Below are positions 1 to 8,715 of a stretch of DNA of 64,000 nt, in pieces. A program made the translations under genes and the position numbers. Source of the DNA: Haloarcula pelagica (GTDB taxonomy: Archaea > Halobacteriota > Halobacteria > Halobacteriales > Haloarculaceae); NCBI RefSeq assembly GCF_030127105.1, contig NZ_CP126161.1, positions 2,976,001 to 3,040,000 on the forward strand. Direction: 5' to 3'. The notes below the pieces were generated by a model. That model made no database searches. It saw nothing but the letters and a program-made list of their open reading frames with translations, and was not told the DNA's origin. Position 1 is the stretch's first letter. Every line of letters starts with the position of its first letter.

Positions 1-500
1 AGCAGGCCAGTGACGAAGCCGTGACAGCACAGCAGACAGGCCGTCCGCTCGTCGACGCCAGCCAGCGCGGTCGTCACGCCCAGTACGACCGCGTAGTTCC
101 CGGGCGTCTCGTCGGCGTCGGCGCGGGCCGCGTACCGCTCCAGCAGGCCGTCCTCGTCAGTCCGGAGGTCACGCTGGAGCGAGAGCAGCCGGTCGCCCGA
201 CTGCTGGGCGCTTTCTCGGAACTCCGCGGACAGCGTCACCGCGCGCAGCCGGCGGTCGGCCTCGCAGGCCGCGTCGAGGTCGCCCGCCAGCGTGGCGGCG
301 TGTGCGGCCCGCAGCGCGACCAGTTCGGCTGGCCCGACCTGCCGACGGAGGTAGGTCGAAAGCAGCGCCCGGAGGTCATCGGCGCCGTCGATCCGGTCGT
401 CCTGGGCGAACTGTTCGAGGCCGTAGGAGACGGTGTAGGTCCCGACCGGCAGGAACGAGTCGGCGAGGCGGAACGCGCTGAGGGTGGCGTCGTCGCTCAC
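1..500 (-). CDS. ureF: Urease accessory protein UreF (partial, C-terminus beyond window)
   Basis: UreF works with UreD and UreG in the complex that inserts nickel into apo-urease. The reverse-strand frame starts at GTG (500-498) and opens MSDDATLSAFRLADSFLPVG, the typical UreF start in which the LxLxDSxxPxG segment is conserved. About 166 codons are visible; the family is usually around 220-240 residues, so the last quarter is outside the window. The GTG overlaps the ureE stop by 4 bp (GTGA), which suggests translational coupling. It is the last gene of a ureBCAGDEF operon. The call is firm because sequence and operon position agree. Confidence 0.93.
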   Translation of the reverse strand, partial: MSDDATLSAFRLADSFLPVGTYTVSYGLEQFAQDDRIDGADDLRALLSTYLRRQVGPAELVALRAAHAATLAGDLDAACEADRRLRAVTLSAEFRESAQQSGDRLLSLQRDLRTDEDGLLERYAARADADETPGNYAVVLGVTTALAGVDERTACLLCCHGFVTGL

Positions 501-1099
501 GGCTCTCCCCCTCCGGGGTCGTCGATGGTGTGGACGCCGTGGCTGTGTCGGTGATCGTGGTCCTCGTGTCCGTGGTCGTGGTCCGCGTGGTCGTGGGCAC
601 CCCCGTGTTCGTGATCCGCCGGCGAACCGGCGTCGTCGAACAGCGTCGGCGGAACGGCCTCGTAGCGGTGGTCGACAGCCGCCGGGAGTTCGCTCTCGAC
701 GACGGCGTCCATCCGCTCGCGACTGTCCGGGACCGGGAAGAGCGCCTCGCCGTCCCGGAGAGCCAGATCCCAGTGGCGGTTACCCAGCGCGTGACCCAGT
801 TCCAGGGCGGCCGTCGGCGTGAGCCCGCTCCCGTCGAGGTCGAGCACCAGCGCGTCGATCCGGGCCAGTTCCACGACGACGAGGGTCCCGTCGTCGGCTT
901 CGAGCACGTCGCCGTCGCCCAGGTCTTGTGGGACGACGACCCCCAGGTCGCGGCCGTCGTCGGTCTCGGTCCGGACCCGCGAGCGCCGTCGGTCGGTGTC
1001 CGAGAGGACGACGGTCACGGGGTCGGTAGCCGGCGCTGTCAGCCGTTTCTCGACGGCCGGGTCCGCTCGGTGGCCGACGTAGCTGTCGGCGAGACGCAT
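497..1099 (-). CDS. ureE: Urease accessory metallochaperone UreE
   Basis: UreE carries nickel to the UreDFG-apourease complex in the cytoplasm. The protein has 200 residues. The N-terminal half is the peptide-binding-like domain. The central segment GHALGNRHWDLALRDG holds the conserved histidine of the dimer-interface nickel site. The last ~45 residues form a very His/Asp-rich tail with repeated HDH, HGH and HSH, as in nickel-storing UreE proteins. ATG at 1099 overlaps the ureD stop by 1 bp (TGATG). The tail suggests strong nickel buffering, which fits the adjacent nickel importer. Confidence 0.95.
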   Translation of the reverse strand: MRLADSYVGHRADPAVEKRLTAPATDPVTVVLSDTDRRRSRVRTETDDGRDLGVVVPQDLGDGDVLEADDGTLVVVELARIDALVLDLDGSGLTPTAALELGHALGNRHWDLALRDGEALFPVPDSRERMDAVVESELPAAVDHRYEAVPPTLFDDAGSPADHEHGGAHDHADHDHGHEDHDHRHSHGVHTIDDPGGGEP

Positions 1100-2022
1100 C
1101 AGTACTTCCTCCCGATGGGGGCCGGCGCGCCGAGCAGTTCCCGACGCGCGTGGTCCCAGGCCGCTCGGAGCGTCGCCGTCACCGTCTCCGCGCGGTGGCC
1201 CAGCGCACGCACCGACACGCCGGCGTCGTTCGGGAGCGCGCTCGCGCCGGCCCGGGCATCGCAGTCCGTGACGACCTCGTGGACGGCGTCGCTCAGCCCG
1301 TCGGTGTCACGGTCGGGTGCGACGACGAAGGCGGTCCCGTAGACGGCGAACTCCCCGAGCAGCCCGGGCGCCGTCGGATCGTCCTCCTCGGGCGCCAGAT
1401 GCGTGGTGTCGGCAAACAGCAGACCGTCGGGGCCGTGTGCCTCGACGGTCGAGCGGTACCGCTCGAAGGCGAACCGCTCGCCACGGGCGAGTCGGCCCGG
1501 CACCACCACGTCGCTGAGAACGGCCGTCGCGTCCGCTGCGAGGTCCAGACGGAGGTCCTGGCAGTACCGCGCGTTCTCGTGGAGGATGGTCGGCTCCGGG
1601 ACGTAATCCAGGTGGCCGCCAGCCTCGACGGAGAGGTCCGTGTCGGCGGCCGCGTAGTTACACTCCATGGACTGGACTTTCGTCGAACTCTGCGTGGAGA
1701 CGTTGGCGACGGCGTCCTCGCGGACGGTCACCGTGATGTCGTGGCGGTCGCCCTGTGCGACCCCGCCGGTCGGCGACTGGACGAACACCGTCTCGGCGTC
1801 TGGGTGGGGGTCGTGTCCCAGCGTCCCGGAGATGTGGAACGGGACCGTCGCGTAGTCTTCGACCAGTGCGGTCCCGCCCGCTGTGTCGGCGAAGGTCAGT
1901 TCGAGGACGCCGTCCTTTCCCGGCGCGCCGACGGCGGCCTGGGGAACCGGTTCGGCGGCGTACTCGGCGAACGAGGGGTGGGGAGCGTCGGTCTCCTGGG
2001 TCGTCTCACCGTCGGCGGCCAT
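1099..2022 (-). CDS. ureD: Urease accessory protein UreD (UreH)
   Basis: UreD is the scaffold that binds urease and passes nickel from UreG/UreE to the active site. The 307-residue protein shows the family pattern: a LELTFADTAGGTAL segment, FVQSPTGGVAQGDRH (related to the conserved NPxGGxxxGD), and QSSTKVQSM near residue 115, followed by DYVPEPTILHENARY, the hallmark (Y)xPxPxIxxxxA region. An N-terminal Ala/Glu-rich extension of about 35 residues precedes the core, as often in haloarchaea. It overlaps the stop of ureG by 1 bp (TGATG) and sits in the operon between ureG and ureE. Confidence 0.95.
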   Translation of the reverse strand: MAADGETTQETDAPHPSFAEYAAEPVPQAAVGAPGKDGVLELTFADTAGGTALVEDYATVPFHISGTLGHDPHPDAETVFVQSPTGGVAQGDRHDITVTVREDAVANVSTQSSTKVQSMECNYAAADTDLSVEAGGHLDYVPEPTILHENARYCQDLRLDLAADATAVLSDVVVPGRLARGERFAFERYRSTVEAHGPDGLLFADTTHLAPEEDDPTAPGLLGEFAVYGTAFVVAPDRDTDGLSDAVHEVVTDCDARAGASALPNDAGVSVRALGHRAETVTATLRAAWDHARRELLGAPAPIGRKY

Positions 2023-2645
2023 CAGGCGAACAGCACCCCTTCGTCGATGTGGGCCATCACCTCGTCGACGCCCTCGCCGGCCTTACAGTTCGTGAACACT
2101 GTCGGCCCCTCCCTGACCTCGTGGGCGTCCCGTTCGAGCACGTCCACGTCGACGCCGACGTGGGGTGCGAGGTCGGTCTTGTTGATCACGAGCAGGTCAC
2201 AGTCGACGACGCCGGGGCCGCGCTTGCGGGGGATGTCCTCGCCCTCGGCCACGGAGATGACGTACAGCGAGAAGTCCGCGAGTTCGGGGTTGAACGTCGC
2301 CGCGAGGTTGTCGCCGCCGCTCTCGACGACCACGATGTCCAACTCGGGGTGGTCGGCGAGGAAGGCGTCGATTTGCTGGAGGTTCATCGACGGGTCCTCG
2401 CGGATGCCCGTGTGCGGGCAGGCGCCGGTCTCGACGCCGGCGACGAGGTCTTCCGGGACCACGTCGGCGAACCGCTCGCGCAGTCGGTCGGCGTCCTCCT
2501 GCGTGAGGATGTCGTTGGCGATGACGCCGACATCCAGGCCCGCCTCGCGGAGCATCGGGACCAGTTCCGACAGCAGCGCGGTCTTGCCCGACCCGACGGG
2601 GCCGCCGACGCCGACGGTCGCCACGTCGCGGTGTGTCTTGCTCAT
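2022..2645 (-). CDS. ureG: Urease accessory GTPase UreG
   Basis: UreG is the SIMIBI-class GTPase that powers nickel delivery to urease. The 207-residue protein starts at ATG (2645-2643), giving [20 protein letters not shown]. Visible motifs are the P-loop GGPVGSGKT (about residues 14-22), the nickel-binding CPH in [15 protein letters not shown], the [11 protein letters not shown] switch region, and NKTDL for guanine specificity. The reading frame stays open far upstream through ureA and ureC, but that extension is low-complexity Arg/Pro/Thr sequence typical of a shadow frame, so the internal ATG overlapping the ureA stop (ATGA) is preferred. Confidence 0.96.
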   Translation of the reverse strand: MSKTHRDVATVGVGGPVGSGKTALLSELVPMLREAGLDVGVIANDILTQEDADRLRERFADVVPEDLVAGVETGACPHTGIREDPSMNLQQIDAFLADHPELDIVVVESGGDNLAATFNPELADFSLYVISVAEGEDIPRKRGPGVVDCDLLVINKTDLAPHVGVDVDVLERDAHEVREGPTVFTNCKAGEGVDEVMAHIDEGVLFA

Positions 2646-2995
2646 GTGTCCTCGCTCTCGTCGCCGTCCTGGTCCGCGGTCCCGACGCTGTCCGACCGGA
2701 TGGGGTCGTGGACGGTCACGAGCTTGGTTCCGTCGGGGAAGACGGGTTCGACCTGGATCATCGGGATCATCTCGGGGACGCCGTCCATCACGTCCTCGCG
2801 ACCCAGTAGCTGGGACGCACCGGCGCGGATCTCCGCGACGGACTGCCCGTCGCGACCCCGTTCGATACACCAGTCGCTGATGTAGGCGACGGCCTCGGGG
2901 TGGTTCAGCGGGACGCCCCGTTCCTTGCGGCGTCGCGCGACCTCTGCGGCGGTGAAGACGGTGAGTCGTTCTTGCTCTTTGGCTGTGAGTTTCAT
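2642..2995 (-). CDS. ureA: Urease gamma subunit
   Basis: This is the smallest structural subunit of the nickel enzyme urease (urea + H2O to NH3 + carbamate). The 117-residue protein begins [20 protein letters not shown] and carries the family segments [20 protein letters not shown] and [23 protein letters not shown] haloarchaeal acidic tail of about 18 residues follows. Overlaps of 4 bp with ureC (upstream) and 4 bp with ureG (downstream) place it inside one polycistron. The gene order B-C-A differs from the bacterial A-B-C order and is the order known from haloarchaea. Confidence 0.96.
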   Translation of the reverse strand: MKLTAKEQERLTVFTAAEVARRRKERGVPLNHPEAVAYISDWCIERGRDGQSVAEIRAGASQLLGREDVMDGVPEMIPMIQVEPVFPDGTKLVTVHDPIRSDSVGTADQDGDESEDT

Positions 2996-4698
2996 AGCAG
3001 GTACCGCTGTGCGAGTGGCAGTTCGGAGGACGGTTCACAGGTGACGTTCTCGCCGTCGACCTCGACCTCGAATGTCTCGGGGTCGACCTCGATGTCGTCC
3101 GGACAGTAGTCGTTGTACACCATGTCGCCTTTCCCGGGCGTGCGAGCGCCCTCGATGGGGACGACCTCCGAGTCCAGGCCGTACTCCTCGCCGACGCCGC
3201 GTTCGGCAGCGGCCGGCGAGACGAAGGACAGCGAGAGGGCGTGTTTGGCCTTGCCGACGGCGCCGGCCCGTTCGCGCTGGAGGATCGGCTCACAGGTCAT
3301 CAAGGAGCCGTTGGCCTCGCCCATCTCGGAGTGGACCGGGAAGCCGCCCTTGAACGTCATCGCCGGCTTCACCCCGAAGAAGGCGGGGTCCCACAGGCAG
3401 ATGTCGGCGATCTTCCCGGGTTCGAGCGTCCCGACGTACTGGTCGATCCCGGCCGAGATGGCCGGGTTGATCGTGTACTTCGAGATGTAGCGTTTGATCC
3501 GGAAGTTGTCCGCCCCGGTGCCCTCGTCCTCGGGGAGGGGACCGCGCTGGGACTTCATCTTCGAGGCGGTCTGCCAGGTCCGCGAGACGACCTCGGCCAT
3601 CCGGCCCATCGCCTGGGAGTCGGAGGTCATCATCGAGATGGCGCCCATGTCGTGGAGCACGTCCTCGGCGGCGATGGTCTCGGCCCGCACGCGGGACTCG
3701 GCGAAAGCCACGTCCTCGGGCACGTCCGGGTTGAGGTGGTGACAGACCATCACCATGTCCAGGTGCTCGTCGAACGTGTTGTCGGTGTAGGGCATCGAGG
3801 GGTTCGTCGACGAGGGGAGCATGTTGGGCTGGCCGACCATCTCCATGATGTCCGGCGCGTGGCCCCCGCCTGCGCCCTCGATGTGGAACAGGTGCATCGT
3901 CCGGCCGTCGACGGCGCTGAACGTGTTCTCGACGAAACCGGCCTCGTTGAGCGTGTCCGTGTGCATACAGACCTGCACGTCTTCCTCCTCGGCGACATCG
4001 AGCGCGGTGTCGATGGCCCGGGGCATCGACCCCCAGTCCTCGTGGAGTTTCAGCGCACAGGCGCCGGCCTCGACCTGTTCACGGAGCGGCCCGGGATCGG
4101 AGGCATTTCCCTTCCCGTAGAAGCCGACGTTGACCGGCCAGGCCTCGGCGGCCTGGAGGAACCGTTTGATGTTCTCCGGGCCGGTCGTACAGGTCGTCGC
4201 ACCGCCGCCGTAGCCCCCGCCCAGCATCGTCGTGATACCCGACGACAGCGCGTGTTCGTGCAACTGCGCGGAGTTCCAGTGGATGTGGATGTCCAGGCCG
4301 CCGGTGGTGGCGATCTTCCCCTCCGCGGGGTAGGCGTCCGTCGACGGGCCGACGACCATGTCGACGCCGTCCATCGTGTCCGGGTTGCCGGCCTTGCCGA
4401 TGCCGGCGATCTCGCCGTTCCGGATGCCGATGTCGCCCGCGACGATCCCCAGTTTCGGATCGATGATCGTCGCGTTCGTGATGACCCAGTCCAGCGCGCC
4501 CTCCTCCTGGGTGACGCCGGGAGCCTGTCCGAGGCCGTCCCGCAGGGTCTTCCCGCCGCCGAACACCGCCTCGTCGCCGTGAGTTCGGAGGTCCTCTTCG
4601 ACCTCCGCAAACAGTTCGGTGTCGCCCAGACGGACCTTGTCGCCCTCGGTCGGGCCGTACAACTCGGCGTAGTTGTCCCGCTCGATGTCGCGTGTCAT
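2992..4698 (-). CDS. ureC: Urease alpha subunit (catalytic)
   Basis: This is the catalytic subunit of urease, with 568 residues, the usual length. The amidohydrolase-fold active site is complete. It has HIHWNS (two Ni ligands), KLHEDWG (carbamylated Lys bridging both nickels plus a His), CMHTDTLNE and [12 protein letters not shown] (further ligand and catalytic His), the mobile-flap pair CH in [12 protein letters not shown], and SDSQAMGR (Asp ligand). It starts [20 protein letters not shown]. The start overlaps the ureB stop by 4 bp. All residues known to be essential are present, so an active cytoplasmic urease is expected once nickel is supplied. Confidence 0.98.
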   Translation of the reverse strand: MTRDIERDNYAELYGPTEGDKVRLGDTELFAEVEEDLRTHGDEAVFGGGKTLRDGLGQAPGVTQEEGALDWVITNATIIDPKLGIVAGDIGIRNGEIAGIGKAGNPDTMDGVDMVVGPSTDAYPAEGKIATTGGLDIHIHWNSAQLHEHALSSGITTMLGGGYGGGATTCTTGPENIKRFLQAAEAWPVNVGFYGKGNASDPGPLREQVEAGACALKLHEDWGSMPRAIDTALDVAEEEDVQVCMHTDTLNEAGFVENTFSAVDGRTMHLFHIEGAGGGHAPDIMEMVGQPNMLPSSTNPSMPYTDNTFDEHLDMVMVCHHLNPDVPEDVAFAESRVRAETIAAEDVLHDMGAISMMTSDSQAMGRMAEVVSRTWQTASKMKSQRGPLPEDEGTGADNFRIKRYISKYTINPAISAGIDQYVGTLEPGKIADICLWDPAFFGVKPAMTFKGGFPVHSEMGEANGSLMTCEPILQRERAGAVGKAKHALSLSFVSPAAAERGVGEEYGLDSEVVPIEGARTPGKGDMVYNDYCPDDIEVDPETFEVEVDGENVTCEPSSELPLAQRYLL

Positions 4699-5114
4699 TC
4701 CTGGTCCTCCACGCCGTCCCCGGCCGTGTCGTCTTCGGCGCCGGTATCACCGAACCCGGCGGCCCGCAGCCGCTCCAGCGCTTCGCCCGGGTCGGCGTCG
4801 ACGCTCCCGTCGACCATCCCGTTCATGCCGCGAGCGGCGCGTTTCCCGCCGATGGCGACGAGTTCGACGGTCTGCTCGTCGCCCGGCTCGAACCGGACGG
4901 CGGTGCCGGCGGGGATGTTCAGCCGCATCCCGAAGGCCGCCTCGCGGTCGAACGCCAGGGCCGCGTTGGCCTCGAAGAAGTGGAAGTGCGAACCCACCTG
5001 GACCGGCCGGTCGCCCGTGTTGCCCACGGTCACCTCGGCGGTCTCCCGTCCCTCGTTCAGTGTCACGGTGCCCTCGCCGGGGACGACCTCCCCGGGGACG
5101 AACTCCTCAGACAC
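4695..5114 (-). CDS. ureB: Urease beta subunit
   Basis: This is the second structural subunit of urease and the first gene of the operon. The 139-residue protein has the family segments [56 protein letters not shown] and ELVAIGGKR. The last ~35 residues are an acidic extension. The start is GTG (5114-5112); 4-13 bases upstream lies AGGTGTGATC, a partial match to the anti-Shine-Dalgarno complement GGAGGTGATC. A TATA-like ATATACG element lies about 40 bp upstream. Confidence 0.96.
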   Translation of the reverse strand: MSEEFVPGEVVPGEGTVTLNEGRETAEVTVGNTGDRPVQVGSHFHFFEANAALAFDREAAFGMRLNIPAGTAVRFEPGDEQTVELVAIGGKRAARGMNGMVDGSVDADPGEALERLRAAGFGDTGAEDDTAGDGVEDQE

Positions 5115-5286
5115 GGTCGATCACACCTGTGACCCCGTTCGATTGGGTGCCAGACATATACGCACGTCTTTCGACACACCGGATAAACCGGTTCCTGTCG
5201 GCGCAATTAGCGCCTCTCTGTCGGATAAATCTCGAAATACGACGATTATGAGCGGAATAACTGCTGTTGTTCAATTTCGGGGCGGC
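5115..5286 (-). promoter_or_regulatory. Probable urease operon promoter region
   Basis: This 172-bp gap separates the end of the nickel-transport operon from ureB. Read on the minus strand, a CGTATATG TATA-like box lies around 5153-5160, which would place transcription start near 5131 and give a short leader with a partial Shine-Dalgarno. No copy of the palindrome seen upstream of cbiM was found here, so the urease operon itself shows no obvious NikR site. The assignment is by eye. Confidence 0.35.
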
Positions 5287-6080
<794 letters not shown>

Positions 6081-6084
<4 letters not shown>

Positions 6085-6878
6085 GCGAGGACCACCCCGG
6101 TGACGGTCGCCGCGACCACAGCGCCGAACGCGGCGTCGGCGAGCCCCAGCGGTGCCCGCGGCCGGGCGGGGGTCACACCGGTCCCGCCCCGTGCGCGTGC
6201 CGCTCGCTCGACGCGCTCGCCGCGTTCGAGGCTGCGAAGCAGGAAGGTCCCGAGGAAGTTCCCGGAGTCGCGCCAGCTCCGCTGGATCTCCGGGTCCGCG
6301 ACTGTCCGGCCGCGCCGCGCCCGCACCATCCGTCCCAGTTCCGCGAAGAACAACAGGAGATACCGATAGGTGATCGCCAGGAGCGTCACGGCGATCGTCG
6401 GCGCGCGAAGCCGGCGCAGCGCCGACAACAGCGCCGAGAACCGCGTCGTCAACAGCAACACGGTCAGAAAGCCCACACAGGCGGCGACCCGGACGGTGAA
6501 CGTGACGACGTACTCGACGCCCGCTGCCGACAACGGAAGCGGCGTCCACGGGAGGGACGGGCCGCCCATCAGGAGCATCTGCGGGCCGACGACGACGAAC
6601 GCGACGGCAGGGGGTCCCGTCACCCGACCCAGGAACGCCCGAGCGGGGACCCGCGAGAGGGCCGCCAGCGCGGCCGCCAGCCCCGCCAGTGCCAGGACCG
6701 TCGAAAGCTCCCGCTGGACGACGGTCGTGACGAGCAACGCCAGGACGCCCAGCAGCTTCACCGACGGCGCGACGGCCTGGAGGAACCCCCGACGGTTCGG
6801 GGCGTCCTCGGCGAGCAGGACCCATCGTGCGTGGGCGGCGACGGCGGCGAGGGTCCGGTCGAGCAGGTCAGCCCGCAT
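6081..6878 (-). CDS. cbiQ: Nickel/cobalt ECF transporter transmembrane protein CbiQ/NikQ
   Basis: This is the membrane coupling (T) subunit linking the ATPase to the CbiM substrate-capturing unit. The 265-residue protein has about five hydrophobic helices, for example VKLLGVLALLVTTVVQ and AFVVVGPQMLLMGG. Near the C-terminus are RRGRTVADPEIQRSWRD and LRSLERGERVERAARARG, which match the coupling-helix A-R-G type motif (ERAARARG) of the family. It overlaps cbiO by 4 bp and the upstream small gene by 11 bp. It is co-transcribed with cbiM/N/O. Confidence 0.9.
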
Positions 6879-7167
6879 CTGTCTCGGCCCCGAGCAGCCG
6901 GCCGATCGCCAGCGCGACCACGAGCGTCAGTCCGGTGCCGACGACGGCCGAGACGAAGGTCCCGGCGGCACCGCCCAGCCCCGGAACCGCGTAGTCCGGC
7001 AACGGCGCGGTCGCCACCGGCTCGGCGTCGTCGGTCGCGCCCGTCACCTCGGCGGCGTTCTCCAGCGGTTCGGCGTACCCGACGGCGCCGGCCGCCCAGC
7101 CGAACACCGGGGCCAACAGCGTCAGCGCGAGCAGGACCGCGAACGCTTTCGGGAGCCACTCAGGCAT
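6868..7167 (-). CDS. Small PDGLE-type nickel/cobalt transporter subunit (CbiN/NikN-like)
   Basis: This 99-residue protein has two membrane helices, one at each end (residues ~8-28 and ~68-90). Between them is an extracytoplasmic loop with PLENAAEVTGA and PLPDYAVPGLGG. Such two-helix proteins with a P-x-G-x-E/PLPDYxVPG loop accompany CbiM and are needed for metal loading in CbiMNQO/NikMNQO systems. It overlaps cbiM by 8 bp and cbiQ by 11 bp, so it is an integral member of the operon. The family call rests on layout and loop motifs rather than on strong sequence conservation. Confidence 0.82.
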   Translation of the reverse strand: MPEWLPKAFAVLLALTLLAPVFGWAAGAVGYAEPLENAAEVTGATDDAEPVATAPLPDYAVPGLGGAAGTFVSAVVGTGLTLVVALAIGRLLGAETDAG

Positions 7168-7804
7168 CCGGGGTCACCTCGGTGACGCCGGCAGGACGGA
7201 GGTCGGGCCGGGCGCGGGCGAGATAACGGTAGACGACGGCGGTGATCGCTCCTTCGACCAGCCCTAACAGGAGGTGGCCCACACCCATGATCGCCAGCGT
7301 CGTCAGGAGCTGGTACTGGAACGCCGAGGAGAGCCCGAGTTGGAGGGCGGCCGTGAGCGCACCGGCAGTGATCCCGAGCCATCCGGCCGCGAAGGCCGCC
7401 CGGAACTCCCCGTAGGGGGCGACCAGTCGATAGACGGCGTAGCCGACGTACACCTCGACGATGGCCATGTTGAAGACGTTCGCACCCAACACTACCAGTC
7501 CGCCGTCCCCGAAGACGAGGGCCTGGATAGCCACGACCGTCGCGACACAGAGCGCGCCCAGGTGCGGGCCGAGCAAGATTGCGGCGAACGCCCCGCCGAC
7601 GAAGTGGGCGCTCGTGCCGCCGGGGATCGGCCAGTTGAGCATCTGTGCGGCGAACACGCCGGCGGCGACGACACCCAGCAGCGGCGCACGCTGTTGGGAG
7701 ATGTCACCACCGACCCGCCTGGCGGCGAGACTCAGCACCCCGGCGCTGAGCACACCGAACAGCAACGCGAGCGGCAGATCGATGTAGCCGTCGGGAATGT
7801 GCAT
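7160..7804 (-). CDS. cbiM: Nickel/cobalt ECF transporter substrate-capture protein CbiM/NikM
   Basis: This is the metal-binding membrane S-component. The true start is ATG 7804, giving MHIPDGYIDLPLALLFG. In CbiM/NikM proteins the N-terminal Met-His-Ile-Pro-Asp-Gly is mature as such, and the amino group and His2 ligate the metal, so the longer upstream frame is rejected. The 214-residue protein has about six helices; GGTSAHFVGGAFAAILLGP holds the conserved His of the metal site. The start lies 27 bp from a palindrome that overlaps its TATA region, which implies direct metal-dependent repression. It is divergent to nikR. Confidence 0.95.
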   Translation of the reverse strand: MHIPDGYIDLPLALLFGVLSAGVLSLAARRVGGDISQQRAPLLGVVAAGVFAAQMLNWPIPGGTSAHFVGGAFAAILLGPHLGALCVATVVAIQALVFGDGGLVVLGANVFNMAIVEVYVGYAVYRLVAPYGEFRAAFAAGWLGITAGALTAALQLGLSSAFQYQLLTTLAIMGVGHLLLGLVEGAITAVVYRYLARARPDLRPAGVTEVTPDA

Positions 7805-7830
7805 ACTCTCCGCTTCCGTCGAGCCCGGCA

Positions 7831-7858
7831 ATAATACTTCGCCATCGCGCAGTATTAT
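7831..7858. promoter_or_regulatory. Candidate NikR operator between cbiM and nikR
   Basis: This is a perfect inverted repeat ATAATACT-N12-AGTATTAT (arms 7831-7838 and 7851-7858). It lies in the 102-bp gap between two divergent genes and covers the expected TATA position of cbiM (about -26 to -54 from its ATG). Known NikR operators are two half-sites separated by a spacer, and the adjacent gene encodes NikR, so nickel-dependent repression of the importer is the simplest reading. Binding is inferred. Confidence 0.7.
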
Positions 7859-7876
7859 CGGTACCGAGTGGGTAGC

Positions 7877-7883
7877 CATATAT
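7877..7883 (+). promoter_or_regulatory. TATA box of nikR
   Basis: CATATAT is centred 26-27 bp upstream of the nikR ATG at 7907, the spacing of haloarchaeal leaderless promoters. It lies about 20 bp from the edge of the palindrome, so nikR could be autoregulated as well. Confidence 0.5.
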
Positions 7884-7906
7884 CGGCCATCCACGTACGG
7901 GCGGAC

Positions 7907-8317
7907 ATGAGCGACGAGTTCGACCGGATCAGTCTCACGCTGCCGTCGTCGATGGTCGACCGGCTCGACGGGATCGTCGACGACTGGGAGTACCCCAGTC
8001 GGTCGGCCGCCGTCCGTGACTCGCTCCGTGACTTCTTCGGGACCTACGAGTGGGAGTCCGACGGTGACCAGCACCACCACGGGACGATCGTCGTCGTCCA
8101 CGACCACCACGCGGCCGGCATCGCGGACGAACTCCAGACGATCCAACACGAGATGGCCGACGCGATCACGTCGGTCCAGCATATCCACCTCTCACACGAC
8201 ACCTGTATGGAGACCCTCGTCGTCGAGGGCGGGGGGAGCGATATCACTGCGCTGGCCAACCGTCTCCGCTCGGTCACCGGCGTCCAGCAAGTCAAGGTCG
8301 TCGTCGTCGACGAGTAG
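7907..8317 (+). CDS. nikR: Nickel-responsive transcriptional regulator NikR
   Basis: This is a 136-residue ribbon-helix-helix repressor with a C-terminal ACT-like nickel domain. Residues 1-45 (DRISLTLPSSMVDRLDGIV, SRSAAVRDSLRDFF) form the RHH DNA-binding unit. The metal-binding segment is intact: an upstream His cluster DQHHHG, then HIHLSHDTCMETLVVEG, which supplies the H-x-H and Cys equivalents of the square-planar nickel site. ATG 7907 is chosen because the upstream residues lack homology and a TATA box sits 26 bp before it. It is divergent from the nickel importer with a shared palindrome; role: repress nickel uptake when nickel is replete. Confidence 0.94.
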   Translation: MSDEFDRISLTLPSSMVDRLDGIVDDWEYPSRSAAVRDSLRDFFGTYEWESDGDQHHHGTIVVVHDHHAAGIADELQTIQHEMADAITSVQHIHLSHDTCMETLVVEGGGSDITALANRLRSVTGVQQVKVVVVDE

Positions 8318-8400
8318 CCGCGGCCGCCGACGAGTAGCTGCGGTCGTCGACGAGTAGCCGCGGCCGCCGACGAGTAACCGCGGCCGCCGACGGGTCGTCG
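8308..8400. repeat. Tandem 20-bp repeat starting inside the nikR stop region
   Basis: Four direct 20-bp units occur head to tail at 8308-8327, 8328-8347, 8348-8367 and 8368-8387, followed by a decaying partial copy to about 8400. The unit is CGACGAGTAGCCGCGGCCGC with one to three differences per copy. The first copy contains the last nikR codons and stop. The GCGGCCGC core is itself palindromic, so the array could form hairpins in RNA and act as a terminator. The period is not a multiple of three, so it is not coding. Confidence 0.85.
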
Positions 8401-8711
8401 CGCCGGTTTCCAGCAGATACTGCCGGCGCTCTTTTCGGCAGCCGATCTTCCTGTGTACTTTTCGTATTCTGCGTAGATATTGTGCAAACATCCGAGAATA
8501 TCGAACAGTGTTTTCATATCCTTATACACAACCCGCGTTCTCAAGGAGAGTATAAGATTCGATCAGTAACCCTTATTTACTTCCTGTGGATGTCCAACGA
8601 TGTGAACCAAATGATGGACGGACGTGCTTATTTGGGCGGAAAGGCGCTCAATACGTTCAGTAGTAGCGTGTATAAGGTCGAAGATGATGACGGATTCACG
8701 GAGGTGGACGC
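8401..8711 (+). promoter_or_regulatory. AT-rich leader/promoter region of urtABCDE
   Basis: This gap between nikR and urtA is much more AT-rich than its surroundings. It holds several TATA-like stretches (CTTATACAC near 8520, TATAAGATTC near 8550, CTTATTTAC near 8572), any of which could drive the urt operon. A strong Shine-Dalgarno GGAGGTG (8700-8706) sits 5 nt before the urtA ATG. That is unusual for a leaderless-prone genome and implies a transcript with a 5' leader. A possible short leader ORF (8590-8715) overlaps the urtA start. Confidence 0.5.
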
Positions 8712-8715
8712 ATGA
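8590..8715 (+). CDS. Possible 41-residue leader peptide overlapping urtA
   Basis: An ORF MSNDVNQMMDGRAYLGGKAL continues to ...DDDGFTEVDA and ends in TGA at 8713-8715, overlapping the urtA ATG by 4 bp (ATGA) as in coupled haloarchaeal genes. Against it: third-position G+C is only about 60 percent, far below neighbouring genes; it has no obvious Shine-Dalgarno; and no family is recognised. It may be a genuine small leader ORF or chance. The function is unknown. Confidence 0.25.
   Translation: MSNDVNQMMDGRAYLGGKALNTFSSSVYKVEDDDGFTEVDA

Noticed and set aside
2646-3293. Long N-terminal extension of UreG
   Set aside because: The extra residues overlap ureA and ureC in another frame and are low complexity; the ATG at 2645 with ATGA coupling is normal for UreG.
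7805-8188. Long N-terminal extension of CbiM
   Set aside because: CbiM must start Met-His-Ile-Pro-Asp-Gly for metal binding; the extension overlaps nikR.
8308-8400. Possible CRISPR array
   Set aside because: Direct repeats are contiguous with no spacers; simple tandem repeat.
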